DNA of 64,000 bases from Bacillus suaedaesalsae (lineage in GTDB: Bacteria > Bacillota > Bacilli > Bacillales > SA4), in contig NZ_JAFELM010000016.1 of NCBI RefSeq assembly GCF_016890225.1, positions 1-64,000 of the forward strand, written 5' to 3'. The notes under the pieces are model-generated. The model made no database searches and had not been told where the DNA came from. It saw only the letters and a list, made by a program, of their open reading frames with translations. Position 1 is the first letter of the stretch, and every line of letters begins with the position of its first letter. Position numbers and translations under genes: made by a program. Below, piece by piece: positions 43,778 through 59,464 of the stretch.

Positions 43778-44289
43778 TCCTCATTCGCCTCCTTTTTCTC
43801 GTCTCTTTTCGCTAAAATAACAGCACCAACTAATGCAACTAAAAGGACAACAGAAGTTAATTCAAACGGAATAATATATTTTGTGTATAGCTCAATTCCA
43901 ATTTGTTTCGTATTATCGATGTGCAGGTCCTTTGCTTGATTTTGCAAGTCTAAATCATAAATTCCGAAATACATCGTAATGGCAAAAGCCGAAATCCCAC
44001 CGATGACTAAAATTCTTTTTCCAATACTTGAAACTGGTTCACTCGTATCATTATGTCTAGTCAACATGATACCAAATAGCATAATAATCGTGATGGCACC
44101 AGAGTAGATTAAGATTTGTACTGCTGCTACAAATTCAGCAGAAAGCAGTACGTAAATCCCTGCGATACTGATAAATGAAAATACTAGAGCTAGAACCATG
44201 TGTACGACTTTCGTAAGATTAATCATGAGGACGCCGCCTGCAATGGCTACTAGTGCTAATAGTAAAAATGCTATGAATTCGCCACTCAT
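43774..44289 (-). CDS. nuoJ: NADH-quinone oxidoreductase subunit J
   Basis: A 171-residue five-helix subunit next to NuoH and NuoK at the membrane end of the quinone chamber. The pi-bulge helix region is [21 protein letters not shown] near residues 52-72, with LTRHND after it. It overlaps nuoI upstream by four bases and nuoK downstream by four. The tail after the last helix is short and charged ([11 protein letters not shown]). Confidence 0.94.
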   Translation of the reverse strand: MSGEFIAFLLLALVAIAGGVLMINLTKVVHMVLALVFSFISIAGIYVLLSAEFVAAVQILIYSGAITIIMLFGIMLTRHNDTSEPVSSIGKRILVIGGISAFAITMYFGIYDLDLQNQAKDLHIDNTKQIGIELYTKYIIPFELTSVVLLVALVGAVILAKRDEKKEANEE

Positions 44290-44705
44290 GCTTTATTCTC
44301 CTTTCGTACGTTTTCATCGTTTTCATCTAACCACTCTAGATTCTTGAAAAGGAAATCACGGCTATACTCTGCTAATTCAAAATTGTTCGTCATGACAATC
44401 GCTTCTGTCGGACAAACTTCTGTACAGAGGTCACATAAAATACAAATTTCAAAGTTAATATCATATGTGTCAATAATTTTCCCTTTCTTAGCTGGGTCCG
44501 GATGCTTTTTCCCTGTTAACTGGATGCAATCCGTCGGACAAATGTTGGCACATTGATTACAAACAATACACTTTTCCGGATAGAACTTTTGGATTCCTCT
44601 AAATCTATCTGGTAAGGGAAGTGGCTCGTTTGGATAATCATAGGTTACTTTCTTTTTCGTTAAGTTTTGAAGGGTATATTTCAAACCTTTCGCTAATCCT
44701 AGCAT
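44286..44705 (-). CDS. nuoI: NADH-quinone oxidoreductase subunit I
   Basis: A 139-residue peripheral subunit carrying the 4Fe-4S clusters N6a and N6b. Both ferredoxin motifs are intact: CIVCNQCANICPTDCI near residues 47-62 and CILCDLCTEVCPTEAI near 87-102. It links upstream electron carriers to NuoB. There is no nuoEFG for the usual NADH input, so its electron donor is uncertain. A gap of 78 bases separates it from nuoH. Confidence 0.96.
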   Translation of the reverse strand: MLGLAKGLKYTLQNLTKKKVTYDYPNEPLPLPDRFRGIQKFYPEKCIVCNQCANICPTDCIQLTGKKHPDPAKKGKIIDTYDINFEICILCDLCTEVCPTEAIVMTNNFELAEYSRDFLFKNLEWLDENDENVRKENKA

Positions 44706-44783
44706 GCATTCACACCCCTTATCTGAACGTCTATAACAATCGTTCGTATTAGTATTCTAGCTTAGAAGTTTATCTCATTTCGC

Positions 44784-45791
44784 TTAGAAAAATAGTTCTT
44801 TAATCAATGCTGCAAAGAAAATGTTTACTAGTGCAATTGGTAATAATACTTTCCATCCGAATTCCATCAGTTGATCGGCACGTAAACGTGGGAATGTATA
44901 ACGAATCCACATTAATAGGAAAACGATGACCATGAATTTAATAGAAAACCATACAGCACCTGGAATGAATGACAAAAATTCAAACGGTGGTAGCCAGCCT
45001 CCAAGGAATATGACCGTAATTAATGCCGACATTGCAAAAAGATACACATACTCTGCAAGCATGAAGAATGCCCAGCGGAATCCTGAATATTCAACATGGA
45101 ATCCTGCAACAAGTTCTGACTCAGCTTCTGGTAAATCAAACGGTGTACGATTTAACTCAGCAATTGCTGCGATGAAAAATACAATAAATGCGACCGGTTG
45201 AAGAAGGATAAACCACATTGTATCTCCCTGTGCGGCAACAATGTCATTTAGGTTGAGGCTTCCTGATAACAAGATAACCCCAATAACTGACATAACAAGT
45301 GGAATTTCATATGAAATCATTTGGGCAGCCGCACGCATACCACCCATAAGAGCGTATTTATTATTTGAAGCCCAACCACCCGTTACAATTCCGATCGTTG
45401 TAATACCCGAAACGGCAATATAATAAAGAAGACCAACACCGATATCAGCAAATTGAAATGCATCTGTAAACGGTATCGTTGCAAGCACCATAAACGCAGG
45501 TGCAAAGGCAATAACAGGAGCTAGTATAAACAATGGACGATCTGCTTCTTTCGGAATGGTATCCTCTTTTAATAGAAGCTTTACTACGTCAGCAACAGTT
45601 TGTAAAAGTCCCCATTTACCTCCAACTTGGTTCGGTCCAATACGGCCTTGCATGAAACCCATTACTTTACGTTCTGCTAAAATTCCATATGTTACGAATC
45701 CAAGAAGAGCTAATAGAAAAGCTGTTCCTAGTCCAAAAAAGATTAAAAAGTTTGTTAACCCTGGAGAAGATTGTAATAATCCTTCAATCAT
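44784..45791 (-). CDS. nuoH: NADH-quinone oxidoreductase subunit H
   Basis: A 335-residue eight-helix subunit that, with NuoB and NuoD, forms the quinone chamber. Conserved blocks: ERKVMGFMQGRIGPNQVGG near residues 36-54, PFDLPEAESELVAGFHVEYSG near 215-235 with the essential acidic cluster, and ADQLMEFGWKVLLP near 305. The start overlaps the nuoD stop by one base (TAATG). Length is normal. Confidence 0.96.
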   Translation of the reverse strand: MIEGLLQSSPGLTNFLIFFGLGTAFLLALLGFVTYGILAERKVMGFMQGRIGPNQVGGKWGLLQTVADVVKLLLKEDTIPKEADRPLFILAPVIAFAPAFMVLATIPFTDAFQFADIGVGLLYYIAVSGITTIGIVTGGWASNNKYALMGGMRAAAQMISYEIPLVMSVIGVILLSGSLNLNDIVAAQGDTMWFILLQPVAFIVFFIAAIAELNRTPFDLPEAESELVAGFHVEYSGFRWAFFMLAEYVYLFAMSALITVIFLGGWLPPFEFLSFIPGAVWFSIKFMVIVFLLMWIRYTFPRLRADQLMEFGWKVLLPIALVNIFFAALIKELFF

Positions 45792-46891
45792 TATCCATCT
45801 ACCTCCCCAAGTACAATATCAATTCCACCTAGGATTGCAATTAAGTTCGCCATATTTTCGCCTTCTAATAACTTCGGCAAGATTTGAAGGTTATAGAAAG
45901 AAGGACGTCTAAACTTCAAGCGATACGGTTCTTTCTTTCCATCACTTGCAATATAGCAACCAATTTCCCCACGTGGTGATTCAATTCTTACAAACGCTTC
46001 CCCTTTAGGGGCTTTAATAATCTTAGGCACCTTTGCCATGATTTCGCCTTCACTAGGGAATTGTTCTACTGCTTGCTCTACAATCTTTAGAGATTCTTCA
46101 ATTTCTTCCATACGACAGAAGTAACGTGCTAAGCAATCGCCTTCTTCTCGTACAGGAACGTCAAAATCAAAGCGGTCATAAATTGAATATGGCTCATCTT
46201 TTCGAAGATCCCACTTTATACCTGTGCTTCGAAGGTTGGCACCACTCAGAGAATAAGCAATTGCTTCTTCTTTCGAGTACTTTCCAACACCCTTCACACG
46301 GGAAACGAAAATTTCATTTCCTGTTACTAGGTCATGATAACCTGCAAGTTGCTTCCTCATATAAGGAACAAACTCTTCAACCTTTTCAATCCATCCTTCT
46401 GGAGCATCCCATTTCACTCCACCAACCCGCATGTAGTTGAACGTTAAACGAGCACCCGAAAGTTCGTTCAATAGGTTAATAATCATTTCTCGTTCTCTGA
46501 ACGCATATAGGAATGGGCTGACTGCCCCGATATCAAGTAAGTATGTACCATACCAAACTAAGTGACTGGCAATACGGCCTAATTCCATTGCTAATACACG
46601 AAGGTATTCTGCACGGTCAGGAACTTCGATACCCATCATCGTTTCAACTGCATGACAGATGACATAGTTGTTCGTCATGGCTGATAAATAATCCATTCTA
46701 TCTGTATAAGGAATAATTTGTGTATATTGCAGGTCTTCAGCAAGCTTTTCTGTTCCACGGTGTAAATAACCGATTACAGGTGTAGCTTCGATAATGGTTT
46801 CCCCATCAATCTTTAGTACAATACGAAAAACTCCGTGTGTACTTGGATGCTGTGGTCCTACGTTAAGTAGCATTTCTTCTGTGCGAATCAA
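45791..46891 (-). CDS. nuoD: NADH-quinone oxidoreductase subunit D
   Basis: A 366-residue peripheral subunit related to the large subunit of NiFe hydrogenases, but with its metal cysteines replaced. The quinone-site His is in VGPQHPSTHGVFRIVLKIDG near residues 11-30, and the conserved Tyr is in QIIPYTDRMDYLSAM near 58. The C-terminus ends ILGGIDIVLGEVDG, as expected. The start is TTG at 46891 with GGAGGTG eight bases upstream. It lies three bases after the nuoC stop. Confidence 0.95.
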   Translation of the reverse strand: MIRTEEMLLNVGPQHPSTHGVFRIVLKIDGETIIEATPVIGYLHRGTEKLAEDLQYTQIIPYTDRMDYLSAMTNNYVICHAVETMMGIEVPDRAEYLRVLAMELGRIASHLVWYGTYLLDIGAVSPFLYAFREREMIINLLNELSGARLTFNYMRVGGVKWDAPEGWIEKVEEFVPYMRKQLAGYHDLVTGNEIFVSRVKGVGKYSKEEAIAYSLSGANLRSTGIKWDLRKDEPYSIYDRFDFDVPVREEGDCLARYFCRMEEIEESLKIVEQAVEQFPSEGEIMAKVPKIIKAPKGEAFVRIESPRGEIGCYIASDGKKEPYRLKFRRPSFYNLQILPKLLEGENMANLIAILGGIDIVLGEVDG

Positions 46892-46894
46892 TGA

Positions 46895-48202
46895 CTACAC
46901 CTCCACATCGTACGGTTCATAGTCTTTTCTTAGCGGATGCCCTACCCAGTCTTCTGGAAGCATGATTCTAGTCATGTTTGGATGATTAGTAAACTTGATT
47001 CCTAGCAAATCGTATGCTTCTCGTTCTGGCCAGTTTGATCCTTCCCATAAAGGAACAAGTGAATCAATAACAGGCTCATCTCTGTCAATTTTTACTTTAA
47101 CTGCTACTGACTGTTTATTTTTATATGAATATAAGTGCAAGTAGATTTCCATGTGTGTCACAAAGTCTGTACCATGGAGTTCGGATAAATAATCAAACGC
47201 TAGCTGCTCATTATACTTTAAGAATTCAGCAACCTTTAAATACATGTCCCTTTTCACGACTAAAGTCGGCACATCTTTTGATAAACGATTAATATAGGAT
47301 TCTTCTAAAACATCAGAAAGATGCTCTTGAATGACCTTTACATACTTATCTAAAAATGGTTGATTTGGTGACGGAGCAAGACTCACTTCCTCAGCAGGCG
47401 CGGCATCACCGTTTGCAGCTTTCGCTTTTGCAGCAGCCGCAGCAGCAGCCTTTGCCTTTGCAGCGGCAATGGCTTTTGCCTTTTCTTCATCAGATGAAGC
47501 GCCTCCACTGCTTGCAGCCTTTGCTTTAGCTGCGGCAGCTGCTTTTGCCTTCGCGGCTGCGATGGCTTTCGCTTTCGCTTTTTCCTCATCATCCATTTCA
47601 TTTGGTGCATCACCATTTTGTTTTGCTAATGCTGCAGCCTTAGCCTTCGCAGCTGCTGCAGCTTTCGCTTTTGCAACGGCAATTGCTTTTTGCTTTGCTA
47701 AATCTGCATCATCTGAAGAAGAGTCTTCAGTCGTTCCTTCTTCTTGTGCCTTTTTCTCAGCAAGCTTTTTAAGAGCAGCAGCCTTTGCTTTTTCTGCTGC
47801 TTCTTTCTTTAGCTCTTCTTTTGTTTTTTCTGGCGCTGTTTCTGCTGTTTCACCAGCTTCCCCGGCTGCCTTTTCCGCGAGCTTTCTTTGAGCTGCTGCT
47901 TTTGCTTTTTCTGCTGCTTCTCGCTTTAGCTCTTCTTTTGTTTTTTCTGGCCCAGTTTCTGCTGTTTCACCAGCTTCCTCTGCCGCTTTTTCAGCTAGCT
48001 TTCTTTGAGCTGCTGCTTTTGCTTTTTCTGCTGCTTCTCGCTTTAGTTCTTCTTTTGTTTTTTCGGCTGGTACTTCAGTTATTTCACCAGCTTCATTCTG
48101 TGCTTCTTGAGTTTTTCTTTCAGCTAATTTCTTTAACGCTTCTTCCTTTGCCTTTTGGGCAGCTTCACGCTTTTGCTGTTCTAGGCTCTTTTCATCACTC
48201 AT
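46895..48202 (-). CDS. nuoC: NADH-quinone oxidoreductase subunit C with long repetitive N-terminal extension
   Basis: A 435-residue protein, about twice the usual NuoC length. Residues about 277-435 are the standard 30-kDa subunit domain ([16 protein letters not shown], then [17 protein letters not shown] and [17 protein letters not shown]). The first roughly 275 residues are a Lys/Ala/Glu-rich extension with three near-identical units of about 38 residues ([20 protein letters not shown], then EKAAEEAGE) followed by Ala/Lys tracts such as [19 protein letters not shown]. It should form long charged helices. Extensions of this kind occur in some Bacillus NuoC, but the role is unknown. ATG at 48202 overlaps the nuoB stop by four bases. 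Confidence 0.92.
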   Translation of the reverse strand: MSDEKSLEQQKREAAQKAKEEALKKLAERKTQEAQNEAGEITEVPAEKTKEELKREAAEKAKAAAQRKLAEKAAEEAGETAETGPEKTKEELKREAAEKAKAAAQRKLAEKAAGEAGETAETAPEKTKEELKKEAAEKAKAAALKKLAEKKAQEEGTTEDSSSDDADLAKQKAIAVAKAKAAAAAKAKAAALAKQNGDAPNEMDDEEKAKAKAIAAAKAKAAAAAKAKAASSGGASSDEEKAKAIAAAKAKAAAAAAAKAKAANGDAAPAEEVSLAPSPNQPFLDKYVKVIQEHLSDVLEESYINRLSKDVPTLVVKRDMYLKVAEFLKYNEQLAFDYLSELHGTDFVTHMEIYLHLYSYKNKQSVAVKVKIDRDEPVIDSLVPLWEGSNWPEREAYDLLGIKFTNHPNMTRIMLPEDWVGHPLRKDYEPYDVEV

Positions 48203-48717
48203 CGACTAGTCACCTGCTTCCCAGTCTTCGCCTCATATCTAATCTTCTCTTTTAATTTATTTATTCCATATATAAGTGCAGCTGGATTTGGAGGACAGCC
48301 TGGTATGTACACATCAACAGGTACAATTTGGTCAACCCCTTTAACTACTGCATACGATTTCACATATGGACCGCCTGCAGTTGCACAAGAACCCATTGCA
48401 ATTACCCATTTCGGCTCTGGCATTTGATCATATAAACGCTTTAATACAGGTGCCATCTTCTTCGTTACCGTACCTGATACAATCATAACGTCAGATTGTC
48501 GAGGTGATGTACGGAAGAATGATCCGAAACGATCCAAGTCATAGTGTGAAGACCCAACCCCCATCATCTCGATTGCACAGCAAGCTAACCCGAATGTTAA
48601 TGGCCATAAAGAGTTACTACGTGCCCATCCTTTAAGTTCTTCAAGCGTTGAAAGGAATACGTTACGTTGTAATTCTTCCATTTCTTCTGGCGTGATATTT
48701 TCAAGTTTTAAATCCAT
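48199..48717 (-). CDS. nuoB: NADH-quinone oxidoreductase subunit B
   Basis: A 172-residue subunit holding the terminal cluster N2 that reduces quinone. The four ligands are visible: the adjacent pair in [11 protein letters not shown] near residue 43, GSCATAGG near 107, and [10 protein letters not shown] near 137. The frame reaches 48738, but ATG at 48717 with AGAAGGTG upstream is the likely start. That start lies inside the end of nuoA, an overlap of ten bases, so translation is coupled. Confidence 0.95.
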   Translation of the reverse strand: MDLKLENITPEEMEELQRNVFLSTLEELKGWARSNSLWPLTFGLACCAIEMMGVGSSHYDLDRFGSFFRTSPRQSDVMIVSGTVTKKMAPVLKRLYDQMPEPKWVIAMGSCATAGGPYVKSYAVVKGVDQIVPVDVYIPGCPPNPAALIYGINKLKEKIRYEAKTGKQVTSR

Positions 48718-49082
48718 TTCAGCACCTTCTTCTTCCAAGCATAAATCAAACCAATAAATAGCATAACGACGAAAATTAACATTTCAATAAGAGCGAACAA
48801 TCCAAGTTGGTCATATGCTACTGCCCATGGATAAAGGAACACTGTTTCCACATCAAAAATTACAAACATTAGGGCAAAAATATAATACCTTACATTAAAC
48901 TGGACTCTCGCATTATGAAAGGGTTCAATACCACTCTCATAGGTTGTTTGTTTTGCTTCAGTAGGCTTATGAGGACGCAATATGCGACCAGCCGTTAGTG
49001 CGACAACTGGCAAAATAACTCCTAATGTTAAAAAGATAAATACAATCAAATAGTTATTTTGGTATAGATTTAGAAGTTCCAC
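48708..49082 (-). CDS. nuoA: NADH-quinone oxidoreductase subunit A
   Basis: A 124-residue three-helix subunit and the first gene of the operon. Helices at about residues 11-31, 65-85 and 92-113. The conserved loop [20 protein letters not shown] near residues 46-65 and the [12 protein letters not shown] motif near 76 are intact. The start is GTG at 49082 with AAGGAGGGG upstream. The promoter lies about 170 bases further up. Confidence 0.94.
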   Translation of the reverse strand: MELLNLYQNNYLIVFIFLTLGVILPVVALTAGRILRPHKPTEAKQTTYESGIEPFHNARVQFNVRYYIFALMFVIFDVETVFLYPWAVAYDQLGLFALIEMLIFVVMLFIGLIYAWKKKVLKWI

Positions 49083-49251
49083 ACCGGTCCCCTCCTTAGG
49101 TAAACATTCATTTTAGAAAAACGTAGCAAGCGCCAGTCTTATGACGACAGCGATTGCAATAGTTTTTCCTATGCATTAAGAAAGATTTATACTTTCTTAT
49201 TAGCCATAGAAATTTTATTATTTTTCAAAATAATTCCTTGTAACCGTAAAC

Positions 49252-49280
49252 ATTATACCATTTACAAAAAATTGTGTCGA
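49252..49280 (-). promoter_or_regulatory. nuoA: Probable sigma-A promoter of the nuo operon
   Basis: On the minus strand TCGACA (49275-49280) and TATAAT (49252-49257) are separated by 17 bases, close to the sigma-A consensus. The leader to nuoA is about 160 bases. The remaining sequence between 49083 and 49477 shows no gene; a palindrome GGTAAACGTTTCA at 49290-49302 lies just upstream of the promoter and could be an operator. Confidence 0.6.
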
Positions 49281-49477
49281 CAGAGCATCGGTAAACGTTT
49301 CAACTGATTTCCTAGAAATTTTGTCCATTTTTAATGTATGAGAGTGGTTTGGATGTATGACCTTAATTCATGAACAGATTTAGAAGATTGTGCCCTCTAC
49401 TTCTCTAATAAAATTTACTCATAAAGTTAAATGATAGAAATGTAATGAGAACTAACCACTTAAAATTGAAATAGAAC

Positions 49478-49516
49478 AAAAAATGCCTTAGGAGTCAAAC
49501 TCCTAAGGCATTTTAA
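49478..49516 (-). terminator. Terminator of the atp operon
   Basis: AAAATGCCTTAGGAG and CTCCTAAGGCATTTT form a perfect 15-bp stem around TCAAA, followed on the minus strand by a T run. It begins three bases after the atpC stop. Confidence 0.92.
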
Positions 49517-49518
49517 TC

Positions 49519-49932
<414 letters not shown>

Positions 49933-49946
49933 CTAAGTCCCTTATA

Positions 49947-51401
<1,455 letters not shown>

Positions 51402-51409
51402 TTATGAAA

Positions 51410-52276
<867 letters not shown>

Positions 52277-52341
52277 TCACCACCTTTTTTTTAATACCTA
52301 TTAGCTAAACTGATTTGTGAAGTTACACGTTACAGTAAAGT

Positions 52342-52368
52342 GCTAAGCAGTCATTAAAACTGCTTAGC
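52342..52368. other. Intercistronic hairpin between atpA and atpG
   Basis: GCTAAGCAGT (52342-52351) and ACTGCTTAGC (52359-52368) form a perfect 10-bp stem around seven bases. No T tract follows on the minus strand, so it is unlikely to be a strong terminator. RNA processing or stabilisation of the upstream message is possible. Confidence 0.6.
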
Positions 52369-52376
52369 TAAATCTA

Positions 52377-55033
<2,657 letters not shown>

Positions 55034-55082
55034 CTATGAATCCCATTTAAGGATAAGTTAAATTAAGATACAAACATAAAGG

Positions 55083-55160
55083 AATGGCGAAGGTCACTAG
55101 GAAGTTACTTCGCCATTACATAGACAGTGGCATAGCAGTTACTAAGCGCTCTGACCACTG
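55083..55160. other. Two intercistronic hairpins between atpE and atpF
   Basis: AATGGCGAAG (55083-55092) pairs perfectly with CTTCGCCATT (55108-55117). A second pair, CAGTGG near 55125 and CCACTG near 55155, lies closer to atpE. On the minus strand CCTTTATGTTTGT follows the first hairpin. This placement would protect the atpE message or attenuate downstream genes, in line with the need for many c subunits per complex. Confidence 0.6.
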
Positions 55161-55173
55161 GTTCAAGCATTTA

Positions 55174-55407
<234 letters not shown>

Positions 55408-55446
55408 TTAGAATTAGAAAATATATAATTTGTTTTAAAAATATAA

Positions 55447-56193
<747 letters not shown>

Positions 56194-56211
56194 TCACCTC
56201 TCTTCCAGGTA

Positions 56212-56580
56212 CTACTTACGTATAGTTTGGATGATAATATCTATCAAAATGACAATATAAAATGTCATTAATCCCAAGATTGTTCCAGCGATATGAAATA
56301 ACTCTGGATATTTTGTTGCTAACAAGACGGCAAGTGCAGCAGATGCTAATCTAGTGAATGTTCCAATGGACCTAGCATTTCTGCCTTCCGCAATCGCTTG
56401 TCCAAATCTCTTTGTCTTCCTAACCATTACCCACAAATTATAGAAGCTAAGCAACGTTCCGACTATCAAGCCTAGAAATACTGAATCATAGGATGTGAAT
56501 CCGTAGCCCAATACATATATAGCCAATAGATAGAGTATGTATTTTCTATGTCTAATATAGATGTCTCTTAATTCGGACAT
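56212..56580 (-). CDS. atpI: ATP synthase assembly protein AtpI
   Basis: A 122-residue membrane protein with four helices in two hairpins (about residues 13-48 and 75-118). AtpI helps assemble the c ring and, with AtpZ, has been linked to calcium/magnesium transport in alkaliphilic Bacillus. GGAGAG precedes the ATG at 56580. It starts three bases after atpZ ends. Confidence 0.88.
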   Translation of the reverse strand: MSELRDIYIRHRKYILYLLAIYVLGYGFTSYDSVFLGLIVGTLLSFYNLWVMVRKTKRFGQAIAEGRNARSIGTFTRLASAALAVLLATKYPELFHIAGTILGLMTFYIVILIDIIIQTIRK

Positions 56581-56583
56581 TGA

Positions 56584-56805
56584 TTACTCTCCTGAGAAAT
56601 AATGGTTAATCAGCCTCAACATAGCATAAACGCCAGTTGCAAGTCCGAGCAGAAGGCCAATAATTAAAAACAGTGGGAAGGTTCCAACTGTTTGATCTAC
56701 CCATCTGCCGAGGAAAATCCCGACTAGAACAGACCCAACTAATTGGGAAAGAATTGCGGTCATTAACGCCATCGCTTGCAGAGGATGACGATTGTTTTTG
56801 TTCAT
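56584..56805 (-). CDS. atpZ: AtpZ-family small membrane protein
   Basis: A 73-residue protein of the AtpZ/AtpI family with two helices: ALMTAILSQLVGSVLVGIFL near residues 12-31 and FPLFLIIGLLLGLATGVYAM near 42-61. The motif GRWVDQTVGTFP between them is typical. The frame reaches 56829, but ATG at 56805 has AAGGAGCAGGTG upstream. It is the first gene of the atp operon. Confidence 0.88.
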   Translation of the reverse strand: MNKNNRHPLQAMALMTAILSQLVGSVLVGIFLGRWVDQTVGTFPLFLIIGLLLGLATGVYAMLRLINHYFSGE

Positions 56806-56912
56806 TTTCACCTGCTCCTTTATAAGCAAATTCGCTACTCAAATTTGAGTGAAAATTCCCACAAAAACGTTGCTAGGATACAATTGTAAACCTTATCATT
56901 ATACCCTTTGTA

Positions 56913-56941
56913 AGCATACAATAGGGCTATGTCAATGTCAA
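56913..56941 (-). promoter_or_regulatory. atpZ: Probable promoter of the atp operon
   Basis: On the minus strand TTGACA (56936-56941) and TATGCT (56913-56918) are separated by 17 bases. A stronger-looking TATAAT at 56898-56903 lacks a good -35. The rest of 56830-57040 has no gene. Confidence 0.5.
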
Positions 56942-57042
56942 CGTATTCCCTGTAAAAAGTTAATCGGAAAAATGGGTGTTTACAATTTGTTCACATTTTA
57001 TAAAAATTTATATATTCAACTAGAAACAAGGCGATTGGGATT

Positions 57043-57066
57043 AGGTGAGCTACTATCTGCTCACCT
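57043..57066. other. Hairpin after the subtilase gene
   Basis: AGGTGAGC and GCTCACCT form a perfect 8-bp stem immediately beyond the stop codon. No T tract follows, so a terminator role is uncertain. Confidence 0.45.
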
Positions 57067-57068
57067 CC

Positions 57069-59339
57069 CTACTCTTCTTCTAGTACAACTGAATCTTCGA
57101 TTGATATCATTACTTCTATTGTATCTTCTTTTCCTTTATTTTTTACAAATACTAGTGCCTTGAAGGTTCCTTCTATTCCTATTTCCTTTTGAGTTAGTTC
57201 TTTTTTCAGCATTCCTCTCGCTACATTTGTGGAGAAATCTAGAAATTTGATGAACCTTAATGTATCTGGATCGTACAATGCGATCCCAAACTCTTCCGCA
57301 CCTCCTGGAAGATAGGCTTCGTACTTAAACGTTTTTGGTTTATCTCCTGGTCCAAACTGAAAGCCCATGATTCTTGGGTAATTAGGTTCCTCAATGACAT
57401 AGATATAAGGAAGTTTTATCTCATTTCCGTCTTCCAATATTGTTAGCCAATTAGAATGTATCCCTTTTCCTAGGACAGAAGGTGTGATATCTAATGAAAG
57501 GGATATCTTCTTTTTAGACTTAGGTTCGACTGTAAACGTTCTCGGGAGTTTCCACTGAATTCCGTTTTGTGCTTTTGGGAGATCAAAAGAGTATGACTTT
57601 TTCATCAGCGACTGGTTATCGATGGTTAGCGTGATCACTTTTTGTTGTCTTTCGTCTTCATTGTGGAATAGTCCAAATGAAAACGAACTTGGATAAATGA
57701 GCGTATCCGCTTTAACCGCTTTGTCAATTTGGATTCTTCCAGTACCTTGTTCAATCGTGGAATAGTAGTCGTCTTTGTTTACTAACAGTTTTGCTGTATT
57801 CATTAAGGCAGCTTTTATCTGCTCAGGATTCCAAGTTGGATGGGCTTGTTTAATGAGCGCGGCTGCTCCTGCTACGTGTGGAGCAGCCATACTAGTTCCT
57901 TGCAGAGATTCATAGCCATTTGGAATGGTGCTCTCAATGGCAACGCCCGGCGCTACAACATCCGGCTTAATATCCCATGTATACGTAACGGGACCACGTG
58001 AGCTAAAATCAGCAATACTATCTTCTACCTTCTTATAATTTGTTTCAATATAGGGTTGTTGTTTCATCTTCTTCTTCAAGAAAAGGCCATCTTCCTTTGA
58101 AACGGAAACAACCGGAATTGAAATCCCTACCTCTAATCCACCCGCGAACTCACCTTTTACATTGTTATAAATCATAACGCCTATTGCACCTTTTTTTAAC
58201 GCATTGATCGCTTTTTCTGTGAATGGAATGGTTCCTCTTTCTATTAGTGCGATTTTCCCTTTTACAGTATTGGGGATATCCTGTGGATAACCCTTTCCTC
58301 CGAAAACTATTTCTTCCTCTCGATTAAAACTCCATTCACTGGCTCCTTGCATCTGCGTTACGTTTATCTGCCTTTCATTAACACCGATTGTAACGTACGG
58401 AATTTGAATAGGAGGAGTTGAGGCTCCGACTGAAATTGCTTTTGATGCTGTTCCAGGAGAGCCGACTGTCCACATATTGGGGCCAGAGTTTCCGCTAGAG
58501 GTTACGGCTACAATTCCATTTTCAGCAGCTTTATTTAATGCAAGGCTTGTTGGCCAATCGGGACCATTCACGTCGTTTCCAAGTGATAAATTGATAACAT
58601 CTACCTTGTCTTTTATTGCCTTTTCAATAGCCGCAATGACTTGCTCACTTGTTCCCATTCCCCCAGGTCCAAGTGCTCTATACGCAATAATTTCAGCTTC
58701 AGGTGCAACACCGTGAATTTTGCCGTTCGCTGCGATAATTCCTGCTACATGTGTTCCATGTATTGTCGGCATCCCTTGCTTAGCCTTTGTTTCCATTGGG
58801 TCACTATCTTTATCAACTAAGTCATAGCCACCTTTGTAATTTCTCCTTAAATCGGGATGTGAGTAATCCACCCCTGTGTCAATCACTCCTACTTTGATTC
58901 CTTCACCAGTAAGACGGTGATTGTCTGCATCTAAATAACTTCGAATATCTTCTGCTCCGATATAATGAACACTTTTCTCTACCGTCACACTGTAGGTTTG
59001 ATTTGGGTATACATTTTCAACACTCGTCATTTCTGTGAGCTTCTTTAAATCCTCTTCATTTCCGGTAACCGAAAAACCCTCAAACACAGTGTCATACTCT
59101 TTATTTACTTTAATAGAAGGAAGTTGTTTTAAACGGTCTAAAACTTCGCTCTTTTTCATCGTTTTTGCTTGAATAATGACCGTTTTGATCCCTTCAACCC
59201 GTGAATCAGGTAACGGCGGATAATGAGGGAACGTTACATCTTTTGCCAGAACCTCATACGCTCCACCACTTGCACCCGTCAGGATAAGTAGAGTACATAT
59301 TTGTAAACCAATTACGATCCACTTCATTCCCTTTAACAT
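57069..59339 (-). CDS. Secreted subtilisin-like serine protease (S8, PA domain)
   Basis: A 756-residue extracellular protease. A signal peptide (about 1-26) is followed by an inhibitor-I9-type propeptide (about 45-120: GIKTVIIQAKTMKKSEVLDR). The catalytic triad is complete: Asp in VGVIDTGVDYSHPDL near 149, His in HGTHVAGIIAANG near 189, and Ser in GTSMAAPHVAGAAALI near 466. A PA domain (about 330-430) is inserted between His and Ser, as in Vpr. A C-terminal beta-rich region (about 530-756) follows with no wall anchor. The start ATG 59339 has AGAGGTGGG upstream. It is monocistronic, between upp and the atp operon. Confidence 0.9.
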   Translation of the reverse strand: MLKGMKWIVIGLQICTLLILTGASGGAYEVLAKDVTFPHYPPLPDSRVEGIKTVIIQAKTMKKSEVLDRLKQLPSIKVNKEYDTVFEGFSVTGNEEDLKKLTEMTSVENVYPNQTYSVTVEKSVHYIGAEDIRSYLDADNHRLTGEGIKVGVIDTGVDYSHPDLRRNYKGGYDLVDKDSDPMETKAKQGMPTIHGTHVAGIIAANGKIHGVAPEAEIIAYRALGPGGMGTSEQVIAAIEKAIKDKVDVINLSLGNDVNGPDWPTSLALNKAAENGIVAVTSSGNSGPNMWTVGSPGTASKAISVGASTPPIQIPYVTIGVNERQINVTQMQGASEWSFNREEEIVFGGKGYPQDIPNTVKGKIALIERGTIPFTEKAINALKKGAIGVMIYNNVKGEFAGGLEVGISIPVVSVSKEDGLFLKKKMKQQPYIETNYKKVEDSIADFSSRGPVTYTWDIKPDVVAPGVAIESTIPNGYESLQGTSMAAPHVAGAAALIKQAHPTWNPEQIKAALMNTAKLLVNKDDYYSTIEQGTGRIQIDKAVKADTLIYPSSFSFGLFHNEDERQQKVITLTIDNQSLMKKSYSFDLPKAQNGIQWKLPRTFTVEPKSKKKISLSLDITPSVLGKGIHSNWLTILEDGNEIKLPYIYVIEEPNYPRIMGFQFGPGDKPKTFKYEAYLPGGAEEFGIALYDPDTLRFIKFLDFSTNVARGMLKKELTQKEIGIEGTFKALVFVKNKGKEDTIEVMISIEDSVVLEEE

Positions 59340-59403
59340 TTCCCATCCACCTCTTACCATATATTGCGCCTTTTAGCAGCATATCATTCTTAAAGAAAGT
59401 GGA

Positions 59404-59458
59404 CTTTAACGCATTAAAGGAGTGGGGGACAGGCCCCCACTCCTTTAATGCGTTAAAG
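59404..59458. repeat. REP-like palindrome, copy 7
   Basis: A perfect 55-base palindrome: CTTTAACGCATTAAAGGAGT leads into GGGGGACAGGCCCCC and a fully complementary right arm. It has the same orientation as copy 1, and the arms differ from copy 1 only at a few compensated positions. Confidence 0.88.
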
Positions 59459-59464
59459 CGTTTA

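Noticed and set aside
47469-48255. Two long plus-strand open frames rich in Ala/Phe/Ser or Leu
   Set aside because: They mirror the repetitive Lys/Ala/Glu coding sequence of nuoC and have no start signals.
49288-49304. cre-like site GGTAAACGTTTCAAC upstream of nuoA
   Set aside because: It is palindromic, but the spacing is one base short of WTGNAANCGNWNNCW, so it was not called as CcpA-controlled.
57043-57066. Rho-independent terminator of the subtilase
   Set aside because: The 8-bp stem is perfect but no T tract follows; it was listed only as a hairpin.
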